NCBI GenBank assembly: GCA_045648165.1
Contig: JAZRNL010000047.1
Coordinates: forward strand, 1 to 29,324
Direction: 5' to 3'
DNA from: RGIG9115 sp045648165
GTDB lineage: Bacteria > Bacillota > Clostridia > UBA1381
Length of the DNA: 29,324 nt
Made by a program: the position numbers and the translations under genes
Notes under the pieces: generated by a model
Seen by the model: only the letters and a program-made list of their open reading frames with translations
Told to the model about the DNA's origin: nothing
The model's database searches: none
Part shown: positions 1-7,491 of the stretch, piece by piece
Numbering within the stretch: the first letter of the stretch is position 1
Layout: each line of letters opens with the position of its first letter

Positions 1-1
1 A

Positions 2-286
2 TATGGCATACCGTCTGAAAATGTTATCCGTCATTTTGACGTTACAGGAAAGCATTGCCCTAAGCCGTTTGTTGATGAGAATAAATGGCAGAACTTTAAA
101 AAAAGACTTGAAGGAGATGATATTGATATGGACGAGCTTAACAAATTCAAAAAAGAGTATTCAGAATATGTGGAGCATACAAGCAACATTATAAATGCTA
201 TGGGCAAGGAAATTGCCAGCCTTCAGAATATTATTAATATTATGGGCAAAGAGATTTCTGAATTAAATGTAAAAATCAAAAACTGA
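2..286 (+). CDS. Phage endolysin, N-acetylmuramoyl-L-alanine amidase (C-terminal end; 5' truncated by window)
   Basis: The frame is open from base 2 to a TGA at 284-286 and has no start in the window. The first ~30 visible residues include N-V-I-R-H-F-D-V-T-G-K-x-C-P-x-P-F, the C-terminal zinc/catalytic signature of the Amidase_2 (PGRP-like) fold; the His after Arg and the Cys-Pro pair are typical. The family cleaves the amide between muramic acid and L-Ala in peptidoglycan. After the domain comes a ~50-residue predicted coiled-coil tail holding two tandem 14-residue copies of I-I-N-x-M-G-K-E-I (nt 188-229 and 230-271), instead of a familiar SH3 or LysM wall-binding domain. A holin follows 16 bp later, so this is a lysis cassette. 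Family assignment is firm; substrate detail is inferred. Confidence 0.85.
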   Translation, partial: YGIPSENVIRHFDVTGKHCPKPFVDENKWQNFKKRLEGDDIDMDELNKFKKEYSEYVEHTSNIINAMGKEIASLQNIINIMGKEISELNVKIKN

Positions 287-302
287 AAGAAGGTGAAATT
301 TT

Positions 303-728
303 ATGAATGATGTTAAGATTTTTATTTGCACTTTTGCAGGGGTTGCGGGAAGCTTATTTACTAAAATATTCGGAGGCTGGTCGGATGATATGATAACACT
401 CATCATATTTATGGCAGTAGACTTTATAATGGGGCTTATAGTTGCCGGAGTTTTCAAAACTTCCGGGAAAACAAAGAGCGGAACTTTAAACAGTAAGGCA
501 AGTTTTAAGGGGCTTTGCAAAAAGTGTGTGATGCTCCTGTTTGTTCTTATTGCCTGCAGGCTGGACATGCTTCTTGGAGTTGACTATATAAGAGCCGCAA
601 CGGTTATAGGTTTTATTCTGAATGAAGCTATATCCATAGTTGAAAATGCTGGGCTTATGGGAATACCTCTCCCGGAAACTATAAAAAAAGCCATAGAGAT
701 TTTAAAAAACAGATCAGGCGGTGAATGA
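303..728 (+). CDS. Phage holin (holin_4 / toxin-secretion holin family)
   Basis: This 141-aa membrane protein has hydrophobic segments at about residues 5-22, 30-51, 74-92 and 96-113, and a charged C-terminus. The layout, the conserved middle (A-S-F-K-G-L-x-K-K) and the I-x-N-E-x-x-S-I-x-E-N-x-x-x-x-G block match the Clostridial holin_4 family, which includes TcdE-like holins. Holins permeabilise the inner membrane so that the endolysin can reach the wall. The start is chosen by the AAGAAGGTGA Shine-Dalgarno region just upstream. It follows the amidase directly, and its stop overlaps the next start in an ATGA, indicating translational coupling. Confidence 0.88.
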   Translation: MNDVKIFICTFAGVAGSLFTKIFGGWSDDMITLIIFMAVDFIMGLIVAGVFKTSGKTKSGTLNSKASFKGLCKKCVMLLFVLIACRLDMLLGVDYIRAATVIGFILNEAISIVENAGLMGIPLPETIKKAIEILKNRSGGE

Positions 729-1480
729 TTGTGTATATATCAGACGTAATTGAACAGGCAAAAGCTCTTTTTCCGTCGGAATACACCGCACAGGAATACC
801 TTAAATGGTGCGATGAGCTCTCCGCAGATATCAGGAAAAACTATGATATTGTATATGATAAATTTACGGTTAATTCTTCGGAAGTTTTGCTTCCGGAGGA
901 GATTTCCGTAAATGAGATTGCAAAAATCATAGCAGACGGAAAGGAGCTTAAGAAAACCGACCTTCGTGACTTTGGATTTATATATGAATACAGCGAAGAG
1001 GGACGCACAATTAAAAAGGCAGACGGTATACCGTCGGAGTTTGAAATCATTTATGCAGTACCACATTACCCTACGCGTTACATAAATGAGGAGGGGATAG
1101 CTGTTTTTTCAGGAAACCGCTTTACTTGCGGCAAACCTTTCCTCACCGGGGATACTGTAAAAATTACAGACGGCGGTAAGGAATACACAGTACATATTAC
1201 AGATATGGAGAACGATGTGTTTTTTTACGGCGGTGCAGAAATCCCGAACGGCGAAAGAAAGGTCTGCTTCTGCCGTGAAATCACGGAAAAAACCCTGATG
1301 CCTGCGCCATATGATACGGCGTATATTGATTTTGTTAATGCAAAGGTAGCTATGTATCAGGGAGATAATACCGCATACAGGAGCTTTATGGAACAGTACA
1401 ATGAAAAAATGAAAGACTATCGTATGTATATCACCCGCAACACGCCGAGAATAAAAAGCCGGTTTAAAAACTGGTATTAG
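725..1480 (+). CDS. Phage connector/adaptor-like virion protein (putative)
   Basis: This 251-aa soluble, acidic protein starts with an ATG that overlaps the holin stop by 4 bp. The N-terminal ~35 residues look helical (D-V-I-E-Q-A-K-A-L-F, then E-Y-L-K-W-C-D-E-L). The C-terminal ~50 residues carry M-P-A-P-Y-D-T-A-Y-I-D-F followed by a helix ending in an R-N-T-P-R tail. From memory, this pattern (P-x-P-Y-D-x-x-Y, an Ala-rich helix, then Y-N-x-x-x-x-F/Y) occurs in head-tail connector or tail-accessory proteins of Firmicutes phages. The portal-like gene lies 140 bp downstream, which fits a virion-neck role. The exact function is an inference; a structure-based search would decide. Confidence 0.5.
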   Translation: MIVYISDVIEQAKALFPSEYTAQEYLKWCDELSADIRKNYDIVYDKFTVNSSEVLLPEEISVNEIAKIIADGKELKKTDLRDFGFIYEYSEEGRTIKKADGIPSEFEIIYAVPHYPTRYINEEGIAVFSGNRFTCGKPFLTGDTVKITDGGKEYTVHITDMENDVFFYGGAEIPNGERKVCFCREITEKTLMPAPYDTAYIDFVNAKVAMYQGDNTAYRSFMEQYNEKMKDYRMYITRNTPRIKSRFKNWY

Positions 1481-1497
1481 AAAGGAAGTGAATTTTT

Positions 1498-1638
1498 ATG
1501 GAGTTTATTATGGAAACACCTCCTGAGCTCACCGGAGATACAGAGGAGGACTTAAAAGCTCTCCGGGATCATATTGCCGAACTTCAGGACGAGCTTGAAT
1601 ATACATTCAAAAGGAGGCTTGAAAATGACACAGAATAA
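1498..1638 (+). CDS. 46-aa phage microprotein with a short coiled coil
   Basis: An ATG preceded by AAAGGAAGTG opens a 46-codon frame ending in TAA. Its last 14 bases overlap the start of the portal-like gene. Residues ~20-42 form an amphipathic helix (D-L-K-A-L-R-D-H-I-A-E-L-Q-D-E-L), and the C-terminus is basic then acidic. It sits exactly between the connector-like and portal-like genes, and the portal ribosome site (AAAAGGAGG) lies inside its coding sequence, so the two are probably translationally coupled. Small helical proteins of this kind occur in structural operons of Firmicutes phages. Function unknown; a scaffold or neck-assembly factor is only a guess. Confidence 0.6.
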   Translation: MEFIMETPPELTGDTEEDLKALRDHIAELQDELEYTFKRRLENDTE

Positions 1639-3256
1639 AATATCAGGAGAATTTTTATCAAAGGCTCTTTCTGCTTTTGATAAATACAAAAGCGATAAGG
1701 ATTTATTAAACCGCCGTGTTCGGGAAAATGACTACTGGTACAAGGCCAGGTACGGAAAGCTGATAAATCCTCTCAGCAACGAAACTGAGCCGGTAACTGC
1801 GTTTATATTCTCTGCAATCGAAAACAAGTTTGCCGATGCAGTTGATAACTTTCCCACTCCAAATATTCTTGAACGCGAACCGTCAGATAAACCGCTCACT
1901 GAGCTTTTATCAAAAATTCTTCCTGTTCAGCTTGACCTTGCGGATTTCAAAACGGCTTACAAAACTAATTGGCGGCGTAAATTGAAGCACGGAACCGGCA
2001 TATACGGAGTTTTTTACGAAAATAAAAAAATAAAAATACGTTCTCTTTCCATTCTCAATGTATATTGCGATATGCACGTAGACAATATTCAGGACAGCAA
2101 GTTTTTGTTTATTGTAAATGCAGTGGATAACGAGGAACTAAAGGCAATGTATCCGGACCATTTTGAAAAGTTTACGGGGAGCGCTACGGTGGAAACCTTT
2201 GATGGATCTCATGAGGCGGAGGACAGAACAGAGATAGTGGACTGCTACTACAAAAAATCAGGAAAAGTTCATTGTATGAAGCTTTGCCGCGGCGAGGTGA
2301 TTGCATCAACCGAGGAGGGCAATTATCCCGATGGAATTTATCGTCACGGAATGTATCCGGTGGTATTCGACACCCTTTATCCTGAGGAGGATTGCCCCTT
2401 TGGCTTCGGAGTGATTGACATTTGTAAAAATCCGCAAATTTATATAGACCGTCTTGACGGGGCTATTATAAAAAATGCAGTTTTGTCAAGTAAAATAAGA
2501 TTTCTTATTAAAGACAGCGGAGCCGTAAACGAAGAAGAGGTAATTGACTGCGAAAATGATATTATTCATGTTGCAGGCTCAGTTGATACCGATTCAATAC
2601 GTGAGCTTAAGGTATCTGGACTTCCGGGATACGTTATGAACCACCGTACCAAAAAGATTGAAGAGCTCAAAGAAATAGCCGGGAACCGTGATTTTCAGCA
2701 AGGCGGAACAAATAACGGCGTTACGGCGGCAAGTGCTATATCCATTCTTCAGGAAACGGGTAATAAGCTCTCCCGTTCGTCTATTGACGATGCCTATGAC
2801 AAGTACAGACAGATTGTACTGATGGTTATAGAGCTTATGAGGGAATTTTTTTCCAAACCGCAGATTTTCAGGGTTGCAGGGGAAAACGGGGAACCGCAAT
2901 TTGCAGAATTTTCGTCTAAGCTTATGTATAAATCCTGGGACAAAAAAGAACCTGTTGAGTTTGATATAGACATTATACCTCAAAAGCAAAATCCTTTCCA
3001 GAGAGAAAGTAATAACACCACTATCATTCAGCTTTGGCAGGCAGGATTTTTCAATCCTCAGAATGTTGAAATGGCGGCTGTTGCTCTCGAGGCTATGAGC
3101 TTTGACGGAAAAGAGAAAATTATTGAGGAACTTCGAAAGGCCGCGAGGCTCACAACGCCTCAACCGGTATCTATGGAAGATAATACCAAAAATCCGGACG
3201 AGCTTGTTCCCGTGAATGAAACCGTAGCCCGGTTGATTAGTAAAAACAGTTTGTAA
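1625..3256 (+). CDS. Phage portal-like protein
   Basis: The encoded protein is 543 aa. An upstream in-frame start at 1574 exists, but ATG 1625 has an AAAAGGAGG site 8-10 bp before it and is preferred. The protein is mixed alpha/beta with a long helical C-terminal half. Features resembling P22-type podovirus portals are the early Y-W-Y-K-A-R-Y segment, a wing/stem region with F-G-x-x-D-I-C-K-N-P-Q-x-Y-I-D-R, and the G-V-T-A-A-S-A-I helix followed by a long K-Y-R-Q-I-V-L stem-like helix. Portals form the dodecameric DNA channel of the capsid. Assignment is by overall pattern and context. No terminase or major capsid gene lies between it and the host genes on its right. Confidence 0.65.
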   Translation: MTQNKISGEFLSKALSAFDKYKSDKDLLNRRVRENDYWYKARYGKLINPLSNETEPVTAFIFSAIENKFADAVDNFPTPNILEREPSDKPLTELLSKILPVQLDLADFKTAYKTNWRRKLKHGTGIYGVFYENKKIKIRSLSILNVYCDMHVDNIQDSKFLFIVNAVDNEELKAMYPDHFEKFTGSATVETFDGSHEAEDRTEIVDCYYKKSGKVHCMKLCRGEVIASTEEGNYPDGIYRHGMYPVVFDTLYPEEDCPFGFGVIDICKNPQIYIDRLDGAIIKNAVLSSKIRFLIKDSGAVNEEEVIDCENDIIHVAGSVDTDSIRELKVSGLPGYVMNHRTKKIEELKEIAGNRDFQQGGTNNGVTAASAISILQETGNKLSRSSIDDAYDKYRQIVLMVIELMREFFSKPQIFRVAGENGEPQFAEFSSKLMYKSWDKKEPVEFDIDIIPQKQNPFQRESNNTTIIQLWQAGFFNPQNVEMAAVALEAMSFDGKEKIIEELRKAARLTTPQPVSMEDNTKNPDELVPVNETVARLISKNSL

Positions 3257-3270
3257 AGGAGGAATAATAA

Positions 3271-4488
3271 ATGGCAAATAATCAGGATAAGGAAAAAATG
3301 ACCGTTGCGCCTGAGACAACGGCAGAGCTTCCGGATATAAATCCCCTTCAGATGCACAAAAACAATTTCAGTTCAAATGATATTGGTGTAAGAAGTGCTC
3401 TTAATGCGTTGGGGTTTGAAAATGACGGCATTGGTTATAACGGTAATGATGTAACTTACAACGGGATGAGTATAGTAACACCAACAGATAATGTGAATGG
3501 GGTAACAAAAACTGATACAAATGGTCTCATAAGCGGTGTGAATAACTATAACAAGAAGAAGGGTAAGGACGATTATGTAGTTGATGTAACATCCTATGCG
3601 GCTATGGAAAGCAAGCTTCCCAATTCTGTAAAGTACAATCAAAACGGCACTGTTACCCTGGGAGGAATACCTATTGAAAATGCGGTTATAATTGATGGAA
3701 ATTCATATGCACCCAAAAGCGCCATTGAGGCGGCGGTTAAAAAGCTTAAAGAGAGCACCGGTTATACCACACATTCAGAACTTGCCCGGGATTATCTTTC
3801 ACGCACAGAGAATTCGGCAGATAAGTATATGGATAAGATAAATAATTATGCACCATTTGCGTATGACCCTGAAAATGACCCGGTGTATAAGGCGTATGCG
3901 GCTATGTATGAACGCAATGCAAAGAGGGCTCACGAGGATATCCTTCATATGAACAATGCAAAAACCGGGGGATATGGTAACAGTGCTGCCATTACTTCGG
4001 CAAACCAAGCATACTACAATCATATGTCAGAGCTTAATGACCGCATACCGGAGCTTGCGTCGAATGCATATAAAAGGTATGCCGATGAATACGACAGGCT
4101 CTGGAGAGGTCTCGAAGCATACGGTACGCCGGTTGACCGATATAATATTGCTGCAAAAGCCGGCGGGGAAGACATAGATTCAATATATAATGCTTTGCTT
4201 CAGGATTATAACAGAGATATTGAAAATCGAAACTTTAATTATCAGTCATATATTGATGGCCGTGACTTTGATTATAAGCAGAAATATGACAGTGAACAAA
4301 TGGCATATAAAGAGGCAATGGATGCATGGGAGAGAGAAAACATTCTGATACCAAGAAGTCTTTTATATATGCAGGAGTATGATTTCAACAATCTGAAAAA
4401 CCCTCTCGCTCTCCAACTTGAAGAAGAAAAGCTTTCAAATCAAAAGCTTGACAACAAGGTAATAACAAGAAGATATGGGATAAAATAG
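3271..4488 (+). CDS. Uncharacterised phage virion protein, Asn/Tyr-rich (putative ejection or internal virion protein)
   Basis: This 405-aa protein begins 14 bp after the portal-like gene behind AAAGGAGG. Residues 1-~180 are low-complexity, Asn/Gly/Tyr-rich and contain a G-x-V-T-Y-N-G/G-T-V-T-L-G-G style beta repeat. Residues ~190-300 are helical, starting at A-P-F-A-Y-D-P-E-N-D-P-V-Y and going through G-G-Y-G-N-S-A-A-I-T to a Y-x-x-Y-x-D-E-Y-D-R-L segment. From memory, that middle segment recurs in uncharacterised structural proteins of gut Firmicutes phages. The C-terminal 100 residues are strongly charged and helical. There is no signal peptide or membrane span. Its position after the portal would suit an ejected internal virion protein, which is inference. 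It is the last phage gene before a terminator and host DNA. Confidence 0.5.
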   Translation: MANNQDKEKMTVAPETTAELPDINPLQMHKNNFSSNDIGVRSALNALGFENDGIGYNGNDVTYNGMSIVTPTDNVNGVTKTDTNGLISGVNNYNKKKGKDDYVVDVTSYAAMESKLPNSVKYNQNGTVTLGGIPIENAVIIDGNSYAPKSAIEAAVKKLKESTGYTTHSELARDYLSRTENSADKYMDKINNYAPFAYDPENDPVYKAYAAMYERNAKRAHEDILHMNNAKTGGYGNSAAITSANQAYYNHMSELNDRIPELASNAYKRYADEYDRLWRGLEAYGTPVDRYNIAAKAGGEDIDSIYNALLQDYNRDIENRNFNYQSYIDGRDFDYKQKYDSEQMAYKEAMDAWERENILIPRSLLYMQEYDFNNLKNPLALQLEEEKLSNQKLDNKVITRRYGIK

Positions 4489-4491
4489 GTA

Positions 4492-4533
4492 AATTAAAAA
4501 GCTTTCACTTCAAATTGTGAAAGCTTTTTAATT
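4492..4533. terminator. Bidirectional intrinsic terminator between the phage module and yajC
   Basis: A perfect 17-bp stem (arms 4492-4508 and 4517-4533, core AAAAAGCTTTCAC/GTGAAAGCTTTTT) closes an 8-nt loop. A-runs on one arm and T-runs on the other let it work in both directions. It sits between two convergent stop codons, four bases past the virion gene and one base before the yajC stop. Confidence 0.88.
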
Positions 4534-4534
4534 A

Positions 4535-4885
4535 TTAGTTTGTAAGCTTTGACTGAATATCTTTGATTGCAGTTTTTTCAAACTTTATAAAAGACTTTTC
4601 GTCCTGTGTACCGATATTGCCGGTTTCAATAATAACAAATTCGTCTTTGATTTTTGAAACCTTACCTGCAATACCGCCGATTGTTACAACCTTGTCGCCA
4701 ACCTTCATATTGTTGATTTTTTCTCTCAGTGCTTTTTCCTTCTTCTTTTGAGGTCTGATCATTATAATGTACATAAGTACAAAAACCATAATCATAGAAA
4801 TCAAGGAAGGCATCATTCCAAGCATACCTGCGCCTTCAGCCGGTACGGCTGCCTCAGCATATGCTACTGTTGAAAATGTGAACAT
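4535..4885 (-). CDS. yajC: Preprotein translocase accessory subunit YajC
   Basis: This 116-aa protein has a single membrane helix at about residues 24-43, followed at once by the family hallmark R-P-Q-K-K-K-E-K. A compact cytoplasmic domain then contains M-K-V-G-D-K-V-V-T-I-G-G-I-x-G-K-V, typical of YajC. The family binds SecDF and supports Sec-dependent export. The start at 4885 has AAGGAG seven bases upstream. A short Ala-rich stretch precedes the helix. No secD, secF or tgt is adjacent, so the gene appears to stand alone here; it points at the phage region and shares its terminator. Confidence 0.95.
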   Translation of the reverse strand: MFTFSTVAYAEAAVPAEGAGMLGMMPSLISMIMVFVLMYIIMIRPQKKKEKALREKINNMKVGDKVVTIGGIAGKVSKIKDEFVIIETGNIGTQDEKSFIKFEKTAIKDIQSKLTN

Positions 4886-5018
4886 ACATATATCTCCTTT
4901 TTTGTTTATTAGCTTCCGCCATACCTTGCCATTATACTATTATTGAGTGGAAATTTCAAGCCTTTTTTGTACTTTTTATATATTTTAAAAAAAATTGTAA
5001 TAAATTTTACTTTTTCAC

Positions 5019-5047
5019 TTGAAAATAGACAAAAAAAGTAGTATAAT
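5019..5047 (+). promoter_or_regulatory. Sigma-A promoter of pta-ackA
   Basis: TTGAAA (5019-5024), a 17-bp spacer and a perfect TATAAT (5042-5047) are preceded by A/T-tracts at ~4975-5018 that could serve as an UP element. The predicted start near 5054 gives a ~135-nt leader before pta. In the rest of the 304-bp yajC-pta gap, the only other signals seen are the yajC ribosome site and the folded leader below. Confidence 0.8.
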
Positions 5048-5103
5048 TATTGGGTAATGTAATTGGAAATTATTACTTTTAAGTTGTAGTTTCCTAAATT
5101 ATA

Positions 5104-5160
5104 AAAAAGTCTATCTATGGAAGTGAACTGTTAAAACAACAGTCATGATAGTGACTTTTT
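5104..5160 (+). promoter_or_regulatory. Folded 5' leader of pta (possible attenuator)
   Basis: The outer stem pairs AAAAAGTC (5104-5111) with GACTTTTT (5153-5160). It is extended by TATC/GATA (5112-5115/5147-5150) across a 2-nt bulge. The inner stem pairs ACTGTT (5127-5132) with AACAGT (5138-5143) over a 5-nt loop and can be extended by TG/CA. The fold ends in a T-run about 30 bases before the pta start, so it could act as an attenuator or mRNA stabiliser. Pairing is seen directly; function is inferred, and I do not recognise a known riboswitch class. Confidence 0.45.
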
Positions 5161-5189
5161 ACAAAAAGACTAAAAAAAGGGGAATTCTA

Positions 5190-6188
5190 ATGAGTAAGTT
5201 TTTGGACACAATAAAGGAAAGAGCAAAAACAGATAAAAAGACAATTGTTCTTCCCGAATCGATGGATGCCAGAATTTATGAAGCGGCAGAAAAAATTCTT
5301 AAGGAGGACTTTGCTGATATTATTATCGTAGGTACTCCTGAAGAGGTTGAAAAATATAGCAAAGGCTATGATATTACAGGCGCTACAATTATCGACCCCT
5401 TCACATATGAAAAAACAGAAGAGTACCTTAACCTTTTTGTCGAACTCAGAAAGTCTAAGGGTCTCACATATGAAGAAGCGAAGGCAACGGCTCTCGGAGA
5501 TTATATGTATTACGCCTGCCTGATGGTTAAAGCGGGCGATGCTGATGGTGTTGTATCAGGCGCTTGCCACTCAACTGCAAATACTCTAAGACCCAGCCTT
5601 CAGATTATCAAGACTAAGCCCGGAACAAAGCTTGTTTCTGCTTTCTTTGTTATAGTTGTTCCTGATTGCGAATACGGTTCAAACGGAACATTTATCTTCG
5701 GCGACAGTGGACTTGTACAGAACCCCAACCCGGAAGAGTTGGCGGCAATTGCTGCTTGCTCTGCAGAATCTTTTGAACTTCTTGTTCAAGAGGAGGCAAT
5801 TGTTGCAATGCTTTCACACTCGTCAATGGGCAGTGCAAAGCACGATGATGTTACTAAGGTGGTTGAAGCGACAAGAATTTGTAAGGAAGAAAATCCTAAC
5901 CTTAAGGTTGACGGTGAACTTCAGCTCGATGCGGCAATCGTTCCCGAAATCGGTGAATCAAAGGCGCCGGGAAGTGCTGTTGCAGGTCATGCAAACGTTC
6001 TTGTATTCCCTGATCTTGATGCAGGAAATATCGGCTACAAGCTGGCACAGCGTTTGGCAAAGGCAGAGGCTTACGGCCCTGTAACCCAGGGTATTGCAAT
6101 GCCGATTAATGACTTATCACGTGGATGCAGTGCTGACGATATTGTTGGTGTTGTAGCAATTACTTGTGTTCAGGCACAGAAGAATTAA
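5190..6188 (+). CDS. pta: Phosphate acetyltransferase
   Basis: This 332-aa cytosolic enzyme converts acetyl-CoA plus phosphate to acetyl phosphate plus CoA, the first step of acetate formation. The length matches the short single-domain Pta. Conserved blocks seen are A-D-G-V-V-S-G-A-C-H-S-T-A near residue 125, the S-H-S-S-M-G-S-A-K-H segment, G-E-L-Q-L-D-A-A, and the C-terminal G-P-V-T-Q-G-I with N-D-L-S-R-G. An in-frame start at 5145 would add 15 residues, but it lies inside the folded leader; ATG 5190 has AAGGGGAA upstream and gives the usual N-terminus M-S-K-F-L-D-x-I. ackA follows after 25 bp in the same operon. Codon use suggests high expression. Confidence 0.97.
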   Translation: MSKFLDTIKERAKTDKKTIVLPESMDARIYEAAEKILKEDFADIIIVGTPEEVEKYSKGYDITGATIIDPFTYEKTEEYLNLFVELRKSKGLTYEEAKATALGDYMYYACLMVKAGDADGVVSGACHSTANTLRPSLQIIKTKPGTKLVSAFFVIVVPDCEYGSNGTFIFGDSGLVQNPNPEELAAIAACSAESFELLVQEEAIVAMLSHSSMGSAKHDDVTKVVEATRICKEENPNLKVDGELQLDAAIVPEIGESKAPGSAVAGHANVLVFPDLDAGNIGYKLAQRLAKAEAYGPVTQGIAMPINDLSRGCSADDIVGVVAITCVQAQKN

Positions 6189-6213
6189 TAATTTGCAAAG
6201 GGAGTAGAATTAA

Positions 6214-7410
6214 ATGAAAGTTTTAGTTATAAATGCAGGAAGCTCGTCTCTTAAATATCAGCTCATTGATATGGACAGTGAGCAGGTTTTGGCAAAAGGT
6301 CTTTGTGAACGTATAGGCCTTGACGGTGCCAATCTTCAGCACACAAACGTAAGCTTAGATAAAAAAGTACGTATTGAAAGTAAAATGGCTAATCACGCAG
6401 ACGGAATTAAGCTCGTTGTTGATGCGCTTGTTAACCCAGACCACGGCGTTATTAAGGATATGTCTGAAATCGGTGCAGTTGGCCACAGAGTGGTGCATGG
6501 TTCAGAAATATTTGCAGACTCATTCGTTATAACCGACGAGGTAATGGAAGCGCTTCAGGCTTGTACTCCTCTTGCACCTCTTCATAACCCTGCAAACATT
6601 ACAGGTATTGAGGCTTGTGAAAAGATTATGCCCGGAGTTAAGCAAGTGGCAGTATTCGACACAGCTTTTCATCAGACAATGCCTCCCAAGGCATTTATGT
6701 ACGGTCTTCCTTATCAGTTGTATGAGGAGCACAAAATCAGAAAATACGGCTTCCACGGAACAAGCCATAAGTATGTTGCAGCAGAGGCTGCAAAGATGCT
6801 TGGCAAAGCTCCTGAAGACCTCAAAATCATCACCTGCCATCTTGGTAATGGCTCATCAATAACAGCGGTTGACGGTGGAAAATCTGTTGACACAACAATG
6901 GGCTTCACTCCCCTCGACGGTACTATTATGGGTACAAGAACAGGTACTATGGACCCTGCGGTTATTCTTTATATGATGGATGATATGGGACTTACATCTT
7001 CACAGATTAACACTGTTGTTAACAAAGAGTCAGGCGTATATGGTGTTTCAGGCATTTCAAGCGATTTTAGAGACCTTTCTGCTGCTGCAGATAATGGCAA
7101 TGAGAGAGCTCAGCTTGCCCTTGATATGTTCACATACGGTGTTAAGAAATACATCGGTTCATATGCAGCAGCTATGGGCGGTGTTGATGCAGTTGTATTT
7201 ACTGCAGGCGTTGGTGAAAACGATAGCCAGACACGTGAATCAATAGTAGAAGGTCTTGAATTTATGGGGATTAAGATTGATAAGGAAATGAACAAGAACA
7301 GAGGCAGAATGGACATTTCAGCTCCTGATGCAACAGTTAAAACCCTTGTAATCCCCACAAATGAAGAGCTTATGATAGCTATTGATACAAAAAGACTTAT
7401 AGAAGGTTAA
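6214..7410 (+). CDS. ackA: Acetate kinase
   Basis: This 398-aa enzyme of the ASKHA fold makes ATP and acetate from acetyl phosphate and ADP. The N-terminus K-V-L-V-I-N-A-G-S-S-S-L-K is diagnostic. Further conserved sites are G-H-R-V-V-H-G (Arg92), F-D-T-A-F-H (Asp149), Y-G-F-H-G-T-S-H (His181), H-L-G-N-G-S-S, T-R-T-G-T-M-D-P (Arg242), and T-A-G-V-G-E-N-D at ~330-337. All expected catalytic residues are present and the length is normal. It has its own GGGAG ribosome site and is cotranscribed with pta, giving the substrate-level ATP step that follows PFOR, also in this window. Confidence 0.98.
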   Translation: MKVLVINAGSSSLKYQLIDMDSEQVLAKGLCERIGLDGANLQHTNVSLDKKVRIESKMANHADGIKLVVDALVNPDHGVIKDMSEIGAVGHRVVHGSEIFADSFVITDEVMEALQACTPLAPLHNPANITGIEACEKIMPGVKQVAVFDTAFHQTMPPKAFMYGLPYQLYEEHKIRKYGFHGTSHKYVAAEAAKMLGKAPEDLKIITCHLGNGSSITAVDGGKSVDTTMGFTPLDGTIMGTRTGTMDPAVILYMMDDMGLTSSQINTVVNKESGVYGVSGISSDFRDLSAAADNGNERAQLALDMFTYGVKKYIGSYAAAMGGVDAVVFTAGVGENDSQTRESIVEGLEFMGIKIDKEMNKNRGRMDISAPDATVKTLVIPTNEELMIAIDTKRLIEG

Positions 7411-7414
7411 TTAA

Positions 7415-7447
7415 TCATAGGAAGAGCCTTTGAGGCTCTTCCTATGA
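7415..7447 (+). terminator. Hairpin after ackA (probable terminator without a T-run)
   Basis: A perfect 14-bp stem (arms 7415-7428 and 7434-7447, core CATAGGAAGAGCC) closes a 5-nt loop four bases past the ackA stop. It lacks the usual T-tract, so it may act as a weak terminator or a 3'-end stabiliser. Confidence 0.6.
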
Positions 7448-7491
7448 CATATTACCGACTCACTTAAATTTGTGAAAAGGATGATGGAGGT

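Noticed and set aside
4489..4534. Prophage attachment site next to yajC
   Set aside because: No tRNA, integrase or duplicated core sequence can be seen; only a terminator lies here. The other end of the phage region is outside the window.
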